Source: Synura sp. LO234KE | Taxonomy: Eukaryota; Sar; Synurophyceae; Synurales; Mallomonadaceae | Direction of reading: 5' to 3' | DNA length: 12,755 nt | Assembly (NCBI GenBank): GCA_015143735.1 | Contig: VKHC01000370.1 | Span: 1 to 12,755, forward strand | Shown here: positions 1 through 7,199 of the stretch, one piece after another | How the letters are laid out: every line of letters starts with the position of its first letter | How positions within the stretch are numbered: position 1 is the first letter of the stretch | Notes under the pieces: generated by a model | Told to the model about the DNA's origin: nothing | Seen by the model: only the letters and a program-made list of their open reading frames with translations | The model's database searches: none | Made by a program: the position numbers and the translations under genes

Positions 1-185
1 CTATAATTTCATGTTAAGTTGGTAAAGAAAAAATAAGTATATCAACATCGCATACGGAATCATCTCCGGCCTCCTCCAAATTTTCCCATGTCTGACCATT
101 ATTACTGAATATATTAGCACTTCCTTGAGGCTCTCTGATCATATTAATTAGCATATTCGAAAACAACTCAAATTAAAAACAAGTG

Positions 186-311
186 CGTGTTGTGGCGTAA
201 AATACGCGCACGTGTAAGAAAAAAAATACGGAAAAGGCGTTCAACCGTATAAAATTTTGCATATAAAAAATTTTATACGCGCATTTTTTTTTATACGCCA
301 GCGTATAAAAA
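186..311. repeat. Cluster of three adjacent hairpins sharing GCGTA(T)AAAA
   Basis: Three dyads lie side by side. The first is GCGTA-AAA-TACGC near 193. The second pairs 246-258 (CGTATAAAATTTT) with 267-279 across an 8-nt spacer, 13 bp without mismatch. The third pairs 288-298 (TTTTTATACGC) with 301-311 across a 2-nt loop, 11 bp perfect. All three are built from the same core word. The cluster could be a relic of a small inverted-repeat element; no flanking duplication was recognised. Confidence 0.7.
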
Positions 312-960
312 TAAGCGTGTTCAAATACACTCTATTACTAGTTTGCCTCATCACAAAATTATCTCGATGAATATGAATTTTCGTCCTTTTCGCATGGAGA
401 ACCACATTTACATGCAGGAGCAGCATAAAGGTTTATGTCATCTCAAAAGTCGTCAACTTGATTGCAGTGAAGGTATTATAATTGTAGGCATAAAATAGTA
501 TGCGGATTCAGTATCTATTGCTATTTACTATTTCATACTGTTAGAGCGCTTTGTTTGTGAAGTCAACTTTGGTCAAAATTTTCTATATCCGTGCCTAGCT
601 GCAATATATTTTCACGCTATTAGAGCTATCAGAGCTTCTCGTCGAAGTCTGGTGTTCTTTTTAGCGTCAAAAAAATGCCGACCTGGCATTTAACTAAGTG
701 TAACCTTACCTTACACTATATCTTCGTACTATCAAGGAGATTTCCAATAGTTCGTGTTCGCGCGCTTATTAAAATTTTAACAAAATGATTTTTTAATTAA
801 GAATAGAAATGGTTGGATATCGATTTTAAACGGACAAGAAATATGTAATGGGACAGCGTAAACTCTGTCTATTGTAAATAGGATTCGTAGACCCTCATAA
901 TTTTAATTAAATTAATTACCATAAATCGTGAATATGTGTTATGGAACTATCATTAGGATA
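312..960. other. AT-rich stretch without a recognised gene
   Basis: No convincing coding frame or RNA gene was seen. A small inverted repeat (GTGTAA/TTACAC) lies around 698-716. The rest is AT-rich unique-looking sequence. Confidence 0.5.
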
Positions 961-972
961 TGTAGTGTGTGA

Positions 973-1062
973 AATACCGCAGTCGTGCTATCTTGTATCC
1001 ATCAGTATAGTCGAGAGAGTGCAGTATTGGTGGACGGAGGTAGTGAGGAAGAATTTCCCAAA
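973..1062 (+). pseudogene. Possible decayed ankyrin-repeat-like exon
   Basis: A 30-codon frame opens directly after a TGA at 970-972 and ends at a TAA at 1063. It reads NTAVVLSC at its start and SAVLVDGG in its second half. These resemble the TALxxA and xxLLxxGA positions of an ankyrin repeat and match the NTALIFAA start of the clear exon at 2231. The spacing of the second half is one residue short. No acceptor AG sits between the TGA and the first codon, and the donor position reads AAATAAG rather than containing GT. It may be a dead repeat exon of the same gene or chance similarity. Confidence 0.25.
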
Positions 1063-1127
1063 TAAGCATTTGAAACGAATTCTAACTTGTATTTTAAGAA
1101 ATGATATAAACGCAATCGTTCCTATTT

Positions 1128-1188
1128 GAAAGTATGTTGTAGTCTCTCAACATCTGCAGATAATTATCTGTTGAGATAATATACTTTC
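1128..1188. repeat. 61-nt imperfect hairpin
   Basis: The outer arms GAAAGTAT (1128-1135) and ATACTTTC (1181-1188) pair over 8 bp. The inner arms CTCAACA (1146-1152) and TGTTGAG (1169-1175) pair over 7 bp. The 14-bp perfect palindrome CAGATAATTATCTG (1157-1170) overlaps the loop. It could be a cruciform-prone site, a tiny MITE relic or a stem-loop transcript. It is shorter than a usual animal pre-miRNA. Confidence 0.6.
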
Positions 1189-1340
1189 ACTCATTTTCTC
1201 CATAGTCTTTCCTCTAGTACCCTTAGCGTCTGCGACGTACTGCATCTGTAAATATGATAATTTCTCACAAAAGTCCCTCTTCACCACTTTGCTATCCTTT
1301 TTTGGTTGTTTTCCTTTATTATTGTTATCACGGAATTCAG

Positions 1341-1432
1341 TTTTTCACTTTCACTTGTCATGTCCTGTGGTAGACGACGATTCATCATCTGACTTATCTT
1401 CAGTGGATTGGCATAAATATTCTGAAGATGAG
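1341..1432 (+). CDS. Candidate acidic, serine-rich exon upstream of ankyrin exons
   Basis: After a pyrimidine-rich stretch and the acceptor-like gaattcag, a frame runs to the donor GATGAG|gtgaga. Its last 21 residues are rich in Asp, Ser and Glu, including DDDSSSDLSS and KYSEDE. It ends in phase 0, which is the phase required by the next exon (1614) if the cattag acceptor is used. The same frame is open upstream to 1175, so the true 5' edge is uncertain; a shorter exon from the acceptor at about 1412 is also possible. No start codon is visible in this frame. This would be the acidic N-terminal part of the ankyrin protein, but the assignment rests on splice-site pattern and phase alone. Confidence 0.35.
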
Positions 1433-1613
1433 GTGAGAAACTCATCAGATCGAGCTGAATAGTATTTACACGTATTGAATAGTGGCTGTGATGTATGAAT
1501 CGAACAGGATTCGGAATCCGAGTCGGCGGTGGAGAGATGTTTGCCTTACAAATACAAGGTGAGGTGTCATCAAGGCTTCCCTCTGCATTCACCCATTCCC
1601 TATATTACATTAG

Positions 1614-1718
1614 GAGGGAGGCCCGAGGAGTTTCTACAGACTTGCGTGGGAAGGAGATATCGTCGCCGCCAAGGAGCGATTGCAAAACGGAGTGAATGTG
1701 AACGCTCAGCAAAGCAAT
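1614..1718 (+). CDS. Ankyrin-repeat gene, exon with first (N-capping) repeat
   Basis: The exon encodes 35 residues between the acceptor cattag and the donor AAT|gtaagc. The reading frame includes LAWEGDIVAAKERL and NGVNVNAQ. These match the helix 1-helix 2 and GAxVNAQ turn of an ankyrin repeat, here with NGVNV in place of NGADV. Ankyrin repeats are about 33-residue helix-loop-helix modules that bind partner proteins, and no enzymatic role is implied. An alternative, shorter exon could start after ctacag at 1640, but the 1614 start keeps phase 0 with the acidic exon upstream. The next intron (1719-1839) also breaks the protein in phase 0. Confidence 0.7.
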
Positions 1719-1839
1719 GTAAGCCCGATGAAATCACTCAATAATAATTTTACATACGAGAAGTAAATTATCTGTAATTGCCATTGCGCTGTAAGCCGTC
1801 TCGTTTTAGCTAACTAGTACACGTTTGGTTATTTCTCAG

Positions 1840-1938
1840 TCGGGATCGACGGCGCTCATCTACGCGAGTAAGTATGGCTGTACCAACATGGTGGAGCTCT
1901 TATTGAGAGCCGGGGCCAAAACAGATTTACAAGATACG
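1840..1938 (+). CDS. Ankyrin-repeat gene, exon encoding one full repeat
   Basis: The exon is exactly 99 nt, or 33 residues, one ankyrin module. It is bounded by atttctcag and ACG|gtaatt in phase 0. Visible motifs are GSTALIYASKYG (the TPLHxAAxxG position), MVELLLRAGA (helix 2 and the GA turn) and DLQD (the hairpin to the next repeat). The frame contains no stop or frameshift. It joins the preceding exon at N-A-Q-Q-S-N and the following exon at DGNTAL without loss of register. This is among the most secure coding calls in the window. The partner of the protein cannot be inferred from the repeat alone. Confidence 0.88.
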
Positions 1939-2230
1939 GTAATTACATGACTTCTGAGATTGGTATAGTACTTAAGGGCGTTAATTGATAATTTATAACA
2001 TGGCTCTAATCTATTGTTACTTTCTCGAATCGTGGACGGTTTGGACTGATGTTTAAATCAATATCTCAGTTCCATAAGCAGCCGCTCTATATATTTCTAA
2101 CACGTTTTAGAGTTAAGTTATCTATGAGAGCTCGTTTGCATACCCACAAGCACTATTACTGAAAATCTAAACTATACATGTGTGTAACGAAGCATTTGTT
2201 AACGCTTACATTACGGAGTACATGTGTCAG

Positions 2231-2329
2231 GATGGAAATACGGCGCTCATCTTCGCCGCTCGCGGAGGCTTCATTAAAGTCGCAGAACTTCTCTTGGATC
2301 ATGGCGCGAACATAAAGAAGATAAACAAC
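2231..2329 (+). CDS. Ankyrin-repeat gene, second full-repeat exon
   Basis: This is again exactly 99 nt in phase 0, between acceptor tgtgtcag and donor AAC|gtgagg. It encodes DGNTALIFAARGGF, VAELLLDHGA and a lysine-containing turn NIKKIN. TALI(F/Y)A and the EL(L)L..GA core are shared with the 1840 exon, so the two probably arose by exon duplication. The intron downstream carries the word TAAGGGCGTTA at 2358, about 29 bp after the exon. The same word sits at 1973, 35 bp after the previous exon. The frame is intact, and no membrane segment or signal peptide is encoded here. Confidence 0.88.
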
Positions 2330-2414
2330 GTGAGGGCGCAACACGTTCTATGTGCTCTAAGGGCGTTAGATATTGATGTGAATACTCCTTGTATGACTGT
2401 ACTTTTTCGTTCAG

Positions 2415-2504
2415 AATGGGTATTGTCCGCTCATGCAGGCCTGCATAAGTGATCAGACCGAAATGGCTGATTTTCTGATGTCGAGGGGCGCTGTGAAGAT
2501 TCAG
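2415..2504 (+). CDS. Ankyrin-repeat gene, short-repeat exon
   Basis: A 90-nt, phase-0 exon lies between ctttttcgttcag and ATTCAG|gtgata. It encodes a 30-residue ankyrin-like repeat with NGYCPLMQACISDQ at the helix 1 position and MADFLMSRGAVKIQ at helix 2 and the GA turn. It is three residues shorter than the two exons before it and lacks the final turn, which the next exon would be expected to supply. No following ankyrin exon was found. Either the gene continues through a long intron, ends with a non-ankyrin tail (see 2578-2880), or was cut off by the repeat structure that begins near 3745. Confidence 0.8.
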
Positions 2505-2577
2505 GTGATAGTCATGCCGGCCTTATCACGTCTGAGTTATCACCGCTGTAATCCATGTATGTAATGCAATGATTAAG

Positions 2578-2880
2578 GGTGGGGACTATATGGGACATGA
2601 AGCGCGCAATGAAGAATACCGGGCTCTTCAAATCGCTGAGGCCAATTGGTGGAATGAGAGGTCTGTTCTGCCGAAACGCACTCCTCCTCCTGCTCCTCCT
2701 CCAACCTTAAAGCCCTCTCCTCCTCCGACACCCTCTGAGTGCGCTCCTCCAGCCGCAGATTGTCCTCCTGCTCCTTATGTAATGCCTTCAAAGTACTGGC
2801 CTCCTCCAAGTTCCCTTCGTTCTTTTCGTCTACCTCGTCTTCATCCTACTCTTCCTGACCTTCACACCTTTCATAGGTAG
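2578..2880 (+). CDS. Ambiguous exon: proline-rich (+) or Glu-rich coiled coil (-)
   Basis: On the + strand a frame open through this block starts after attaag in phase 0, as the ankyrin exon at 2415 would require. It gives a proline-rich tail (PPPAPPPTLKPSPPP) ending at the TAG at 2878. On the - strand the same block reads as a Glu-rich helix (EEASTLKALHKEQEDNL, then VSEEERALRLEEEQEEE) with heptad-spaced Leu/Val, preceded by an acidic run DEDEVDEKN and a possible tag acceptor. Both readings come from GAGGAG/CTCCTC runs, so at most one is likely to be a protein. The - strand reading has more varied, heptad-like sequence. The + strand reading has the better context but a poor acceptor. Confidence 0.3.
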   Translation, partial: GGDYMGHEARNEEYRALQIAEANWWNERSVLPKRTPPPAPPPTLKPSPPPTPSECAPPAADCPPAPYVMPSKYWPPPSSLRSFRLPRLHPTLPDLHTFHR

Positions 2881-3285
2881 ATTTATATATCAAAGAACCA
2901 CTGCATGTTGAGCATGTTAGCTATCACACACAAAAACAGAAAAAAATATTCCCAATAGGAATGTAAATTTAACGATATCTTGTTGTGTTCGGTATGTGGC
3001 ACCAAAATTTATGAACCCCCTACTAAGCATCCGTTAGTAAGATGTCCCTGAAGTTCCGTCTAAACAAAGTTTACCGAGTGTTGTGTAGAGGGTCACTGGC
3101 AACAAGTGGTTGCTTCAGTCAAGTCTCACTGACTCAAATTAGCCGATAAGAAATAGCTAACTAATCGCCTTAGCTACTCTCCTTGTCCTTCATCGGTGGA
3201 CTACTAAATACCGTCATGGTCCTTCTTTAGTAACTGTTGTTTAAAATAACTTTTTAGAGTACCGTAAAAAGAGTCTAAACATTAA
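2881..3285. other. Non-coding stretch, nothing recognised
   Basis: The AT-rich sequence has no coding frame above background and no recognised RNA gene. It separates the GAGGAG block from the 50-bp tandem repeat. Confidence 0.5.
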
Positions 3286-3425
3286 AGTCACGGTGTAGAA
3301 TGACCGAAAATTGAGTATTTCGACTCCTATAGACGAGTCACGGTTAAGAATGAGCGACCGAAAATGGAAAGTTAGAATCGAATGACGGTCAAGAGAGTAA
3401 GGACCGTGTACAGAATTTCGAACGT
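3286..3425. repeat. Degenerate ~50-bp tandem repeat, about three copies
   Basis: Copies begin at 3286 (AGTCACGGTGTAGAATGA), 3336 (AGTCACGGTTAAGAATGA) and about 3383 (ACGGTCAAGAGAGTAAGGAC, more decayed). The first two copies also share CCGAAAAT further along. The period is 50 and then about 47 bp. This also explains the apparent short frame on the opposite strand. Confidence 0.65.
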
Positions 3426-3744
3426 TTTCTAAATCGTTAAAAACAATTAAAGACGAGAAAATCAGTTGATACACTGCTGGTATAAAAATGGTCGCAGCAG
3501 CTGGTAAAAACGAAAAAAGCGGTTAGTACTTCTTACATAAGTCTATCGCATAATGCCTCTGGTTCATCGGGTGTAGTCTCTTGTCGCCACTTTATACAAT
3601 ACCTCACATCCTAATATCAGATGAATCTTCCCGAATTCCCTCATACTTGTCCCAGTGGCGTACGTCACATGAAAATTCACACCAAACACTAAAAAAACCT
3701 CAAGCTAAAAAACAAGTATCCGCGCTTTTCTCTTAATGATGTTC
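3426..3744. other. Unassigned flank before the inverted arm
   Basis: No coding frame or repeat was recognised. Similarity to the right arm (read in reverse complement) fades out here. No target-site duplication could be identified next to the arm. Confidence 0.4.
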
Positions 3745-3856
3745 CCTGTTAAAGCGTCGGCGCTGCATATAGGGTACCTGTACTGTTTCTACCTTGTAGC
3801 TAGCGGGCTGTTTCACTTCCTGTACTACTCTATACTTCCATCTACGTGTTTTCTCG

Positions 3857-3924
3857 ACTGATCAGCAGCTGGCGTATCTCCTCCAGTGGGATTTATCTGT
3901 AATCTACGGCTGGGTTGTAGTTAG
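3857..3924 (+). repeat. Structured unit A (left arm)
   Basis: A 68-bp unit runs from ACTGATCAG to GTAGTTAG. CTGG (3869-3872) and CCAG (3883-3886) form a stem around the constant word GTATCTCC. GGGAT follows, then a second dyad CTGTA-ATC-TACGG with one T/G mismatch. It corresponds to unit A' (11889-11956), also 68 bp, in the right arm. Confidence 0.75.
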
Positions 3925-4044
3925 TTTTCTTACACTTCACCTAACTTCATCCTTCACTTCTTACACTAGTAGGATAGTTGCACTGTTACTTCATTCTACA
4001 TTTTACATCTATTTATCTTTCTAAATTAGTTTAGTCTATCTATT

Positions 4045-4115
4045 ACTGATTCACCTGGCAGGTTATCTCCTCTGCCGGGAGATGTAAGCTGTAATCTACA
4101 GCGCGGGTTAGTTAG
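4045..4115 (+). repeat. Structured unit B (left arm)
   Basis: A 71-bp unit starts with ACTGATTCACC and ends GTTAG. GGCAG (4057-4061) pairs with CTGCC (4072-4076). ATCTCC (4065-4070) pairs with GGAGAT (4078-4083). GCTGTA (4088-4093) pairs perfectly with TACAGC (4097-4102). The first two pairings interlock. It is the closest relative of unit C at 12341. Confidence 0.78.
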
Positions 4116-4388
4116 GTTTTGGGTACACGTGTGAGAGGTGCTATACGCGCAGCTCTGAGGGCGCACGGGTGGTTTGGTAGACCTAGTGCGGTGGGAACAC
4201 ACTCTGCGGGATGTCTACCATCGAGTCCTTTGTATGGTTTTGGGGCGGGGAGTTTGGTTGGAGCGCTACAGTGCTCGCGTGACTCTGCGCTTCGTACATA
4301 TGTCTTCTACACTAGTACTTATTTCCATTCGTCAATCTAGCTGAGTCTGTCCTCCTTCTATTTTAGCTTTTACTCTTTTTTGAAACTA
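4116..4388. other. Hypervariable segment of the left arm
   Basis: These 273 bp lie between unit B and the conserved word CTCTTGGTA. They show no similarity to the 128 bp in the equivalent place of the right arm (11629-11756), although both flanks match. The left segment is GC-rich and open for 73 codons on the + strand from 4119. The frame has no recognisable motif, and I do not call it a gene. Confidence 0.5.
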
Positions 4389-4740
4389 CTCTTGGTACTT
4401 TTATCTACTTTCTATGCACTAGTAGTAATATAGCTTATTTAGGTAGCTACACCTATAAGACCACGGAAAGGGTAATAATTATTTACGTATATGAACGAGG
4501 GCGAGGTGTGGTGATGCACATAACATGCACGATTAGAGGTGTTTGACGTGACATGACATGTAAATGCGGAGTCGGGGCGACGTTTGAGGACGTGTGGCAA
4601 CGTGCGTGAGTTGGATGCGCCAACGTGAGCAGGCAGCGTGAGCTGCAAAACAGGTAAATACAGCAATATCAGCGGGGCAGGATATCATGGGAGCTCGTGA
4701 GGACATAATGAAACATCATGGAGAGGTGCAGTCAGGCGAA

Positions 4741-4860
4741 GGAGCTCTTCGAGCTATTGTATGGCGTCGAGCGTACCTTACGGGGAGCAGCAACTACCAT
4801 CATGCGTAAGGAGCTTTTCTGGACGATCTGGTGTAAAGATGACGTTATTTGGACGTTTAG
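4741..4860. other. Block conserved between arms, possibly formerly coding
   Basis: This block matches 11165-11281 (reversed) better than its surroundings. On the + strand the arms share YGVERTLRGAATT, with synonymous differences in V, E and L codons. On the - strand, in the same codon register, both encode NVIFTP, KLLT and GSCCSP, with synonymous differences in F, P and L codons. Neither reading is free of stops beyond the block. Function is unknown. Confidence 0.4.
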
Positions 4861-5348
4861 GTACTGTTTTGGGACGTTTACGAGGTGCATATGCAGTTAC
4901 CTTGAATGATCGGAGGTTCCTGCCGTTGCTTCTCGACGCGTATGGAGAAGTGTTTTATGCGAAGTCAGCAGGTGGTTCAAGATAGCAGGTACAGCGCAAG
5001 GCATAGTAATTTCGAGCAGAAATCATTTATTTATGGAGAGGAAACGATTACAAATTTAATTCCCTGATCTTCAAGCTGAAGCAGTATTTGGGGAAGGGTC
5101 AGAAATCTGTGGTCCGAAACAGAATTATTTCTTCCAATTGGTGGTGTAGTTTTCAGGAAAACTTGGATGTCCCCTAAATGTCATCCGGCGAGAATACAGG
5201 CGTCGCAAAATTATTCAAAATTGAGCATTGTAGGCGATGATCCATATCTTAGCGACTTTTATGGGCCAAAATTTCCAAGTTATTCTGTGGAGGGAGTTTA
5301 GATGAGATATTTTGAAAAATTAGTTGTTAGGGCTAAAGAATATCATAC

Positions 5349-5676
5349 CTGTAAGGGATTTCTCTAACTCTTTATATTTGTCGTGATCTGAAATTTGAGT
5401 TTCTGCTTGACTTTGCTATTTAATATTTTGAAACTTGGATATGCCGCAGCTTGTAATTTCTGCAAGGGTTGATAAAGTGATTATTGCTTGACCTAAATCG
5501 AATTATTTTACCTGTCTTCATGCTTTATTACATGAGATATTACATTTCTGCTACTCACATGACACTTTCGAGTTTGAACGAATATCACGTTTGACTGACT
5601 GCACGTCTGTGGATATGCCATGGGCCTGCGTAATTAGTTGAAAAAAGCTTTGCTGCTGAGCCATTTGTCTGCTCAT
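5349..5676 (-). pseudogene. Broken intron-containing gene, left-arm copy (unknown function)
   Basis: Read outward on the - strand, an ATG at 5676 starts a frame containing MAQQQSFFQLITQAHG, ISTDVQSVKRDIRSNSKVS and then TAG and TGA stops. A GACAG|gtaaaa donor at 5512/5511 and a cccttgcag acceptor define a 52-nt intron (5460-5511). The next exon (5349-5459) opens with KLQAAAYPSFKI and KVKQKLKFQITTN. A 4-bp net deletion then shifts the frame into a stop before the CTTACAG|gtatg donor. The right-arm copy lacks this deletion but carries a 14-bp insertion in exon 1. Glutamine- and lysine-rich sequence suggests a helical nucleic-acid- or protein-binding region, but I recognise no family. Confidence 0.5.
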
Positions 5677-5887
5677 TCGGGATTAGAACTGCATTTCTAC
5701 CCATCGGTGCTAACTATAGTCAACTGAATTTGACAGAAGTTAGAACCTCAGGAACTGTTTCTGAGTTTGGTTGTGGAATAGTGGTTAATAGTGAGGAGTG
5801 TTCGACAGAAGTCGACCAATAATCGTAAGTAAGACCTACCGCGCGCTTTCTGAGAGCCGAACTGTGTTGGAGGAGTAGCTGCGGCAC

Positions 5888-6355
5888 ATCCCCTCCTTGC
5901 AATACTTTGTCCCACAGATTTACTTTGCACGCATTAACGTTTTATGCCCGCTAGTATGGCCCTCTGCTGCGAAACACATCTGGAGCGCTGAAGCTGCTGC
6001 GCCAGCTAAGTTAACTTGTTTTCCGTGTTTTCTAATAGTTTCTGTACACACCCACGCTGCCTTTAATCATTTTGTAACACTCAGGGATGTCAAAACGATC
6101 TTGATTGTAGCCATTTTCACTGCTTCCGCGCCATTTTCAAAATATTTTACTGCTTAACAGTAGGTTGAGTGCTTCAGTCTATATGGTGCGCGCGTTCATC
6201 AACGGGAAATAATACGAACTATTCTAAGCTTATCTATCAATTGTAAAAATGTGCACTTCTATTTGAACGTTCAATAAGATCTAACGCCACTACCATCTGA
6301 CGACCTTGAATGAAGGTTAAAAACTCTAAATCGTACTGATGTATTCTGTTCTAAC
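5888..6355. other. Start of central core, no recognised gene
   Basis: The inverted similarity stops abruptly at about 5887. An 86-codon frame on the + strand (5897-6157) has no family resemblance. No RNA gene was recognised. Confidence 0.4.
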
Positions 6356-6570
6356 TTCAAACATGCTTGCCTGCTAAAGTATAGCTGCAAATAGCTCGTC
6401 TTTTACGGCATTTCTAACCTATTGCATCTCCTTACGTAGTCAAACGTGCGGAATTTGTATCTTCTTAGTACACATTTCTACTACAATCAGAAATTCCGAA
6501 ACACCACTAAACTTGCTATAAATTTCAAGAGACTTGTCTGAATCTGTAATCAAACATGCCATGAACGCTA

Positions 6571-6586
6571 TTCAAACATGTTTGAA
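6571..6586. repeat. 16-bp perfect palindrome
   Basis: TTCAAACATGTTTGAA reads identically on both strands. The half-site word TTCAAACATG also occurs at 6356, and ATCAAACATG at 6549. It lies 45 bp before the palindrome array at 6631. Confidence 0.85.
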
Positions 6587-6630
6587 AAGAAGGGAAAAAC
6601 ACTATGCAATTATTTGCCGGTTAACTGATG

Positions 6631-6718
6631 ATAAACCGGTCGTGATCGGTTTATCTAAGTACATAAACCGGTCTAGATCAGTTTATTGGTGAATATAAAC
6701 CGTTCTGTCTGGTTTAAT
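6631..6718. repeat. Array of 24-bp palindromes with exact 32-bp period
   Basis: Three copies begin at 6631, 6663 and 6695. Each is ATAAACCG, 8 central bases, then a CGGTTTAT-like half. The first copy is a perfect 8+8 inverted repeat; copies 2 and 3 carry point changes. The inter-copy spacers are 8 bp and unrelated in sequence. Decayed remnants may flank the array at about 6615-6628 and 6727-6750. Short spacers and the eukaryotic setting argue against CRISPR. Confidence 0.85.
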
Positions 6719-6739
6719 TCAATACATAACATGCAAGAG

Positions 6740-7040
6740 GTTTTAATGACAGAATTCAGCATGTTTAAAACAAATTTGGTATCCTCTTCGCAACCTGCGA
6801 TGACGTAATCGAGATCACTAATACATAAAAATTTGAAGCAAGATTTTTCGTCTCTACTTCGTTTCATTCCGACGTACATCCGTCTCTCGAGTTTCAAACC
6901 ATACGTACAATCATAGCAGGGTTCATAATTGTACAAAAAAGACGTACGTACATTTCGCCTATTCAGCGTCAAAGATGGAATGCTTATCATAGACTGCATC
7001 GATTCTACCACTTACTCTTTTTCACAAAAACCCAGTTTAT
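6740..7040. other. Core stretch with a 112-codon frame on the - strand
   Basis: A frame on the - strand spans 6673-7011 but runs into the palindrome array. It has no recognised motif, and the region is AT-rich. I treat it as chance. Confidence 0.35.
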
Positions 7041-7045
7041 ATTAG

Positions 7046-7153
7046 TCGAACCTCGAATAATCTCGGAACGATCTCGTTGTTTTTCTCGTAATTTTCTCGG
7101 CAAGCCTTGCAAAGTTACTCGAAAACAAACTCGGCTTTTCTCGATGATTCTCG
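7046..7153. repeat. Helically phased TCTCG repeat
   Basis: TCG words, mostly as (T/A)CTCG, occur at 7046, 7053, 7063, 7074, 7086, 7097, 7119, 7131, 7141 and 7151. Apart from the first step and one missed beat they are 10-12 bp apart, close to one DNA turn. The bases between are mostly T/A-rich. The array ends about 50 bp before the LINE similarity. Confidence 0.7.
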
Positions 7154-7199
7154 GTTTTTCCTACATAAACTCTTAGTTTACACCTTCGAGAAAGCGCCT

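Larger units (their letters stand above)
3745..5887 (+). mobile_element. Left arm of a large inverted-repeat structure
   Basis: This arm matches the reverse complement of 10113-12070. Clear anchor points, left versus right, include the block with GGGTACCTGTACTGTTTCTACC (positions 3774-3795, against about 12018-12042), GGGGCGACGTTTGAGGACG (about 4574 against 11440), CGGGGAGCAGCAACTACCA (about 4781 against 11238), CGACTTTTATGGGCC (about 5255 against 10765) and the nearly unbroken match of 5520-5887. By eye the outer 1.5 kb is about 70-75% identical and the inner 600 bp about 95% or better. The arm contains two structured units, a variable segment and a broken gene on the - strand. Nothing transposase-like was recognised, so its class is open: foldback-type element, paired copies of a 2-kb repeat, or an inverted duplication. 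Confidence 0.85.

Noticed and set aside
1483-1515. B-box-like GTTCGATTC on the - strand, possible tRNA
   Set aside because: The flanking bases do not form a T stem and no acceptor stem or A box was found.
1495-1744. Two overlapping + strand frames at 1495-1695 and 1529-1744
   Set aside because: They are shadows of the ankyrin exon at 1614-1718, which lies in the third frame.
3857-3924. Hammerhead ribozyme, suggested by the recurring CTGATCA word
   Set aside because: The hammerhead core needs CUGANGA and a GAAA segment; the units have C at the required G and no GAAA at the right place.
6631-6718. CRISPR-like array
   Set aside because: Spacers are only 8 bp, repeats are full palindromes, and the setting is eukaryotic with no cas genes.
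6711-6719. GGTTTAATT resembles the start of the nematode SL1 spliced leader
   Set aside because: Only nine bases match, no splice donor or Sm site follows, and the match lies inside the palindrome array.
6673-7011. 112-codon frame on the - strand
   Set aside because: It overlaps the palindrome array and has no recognisable domain.
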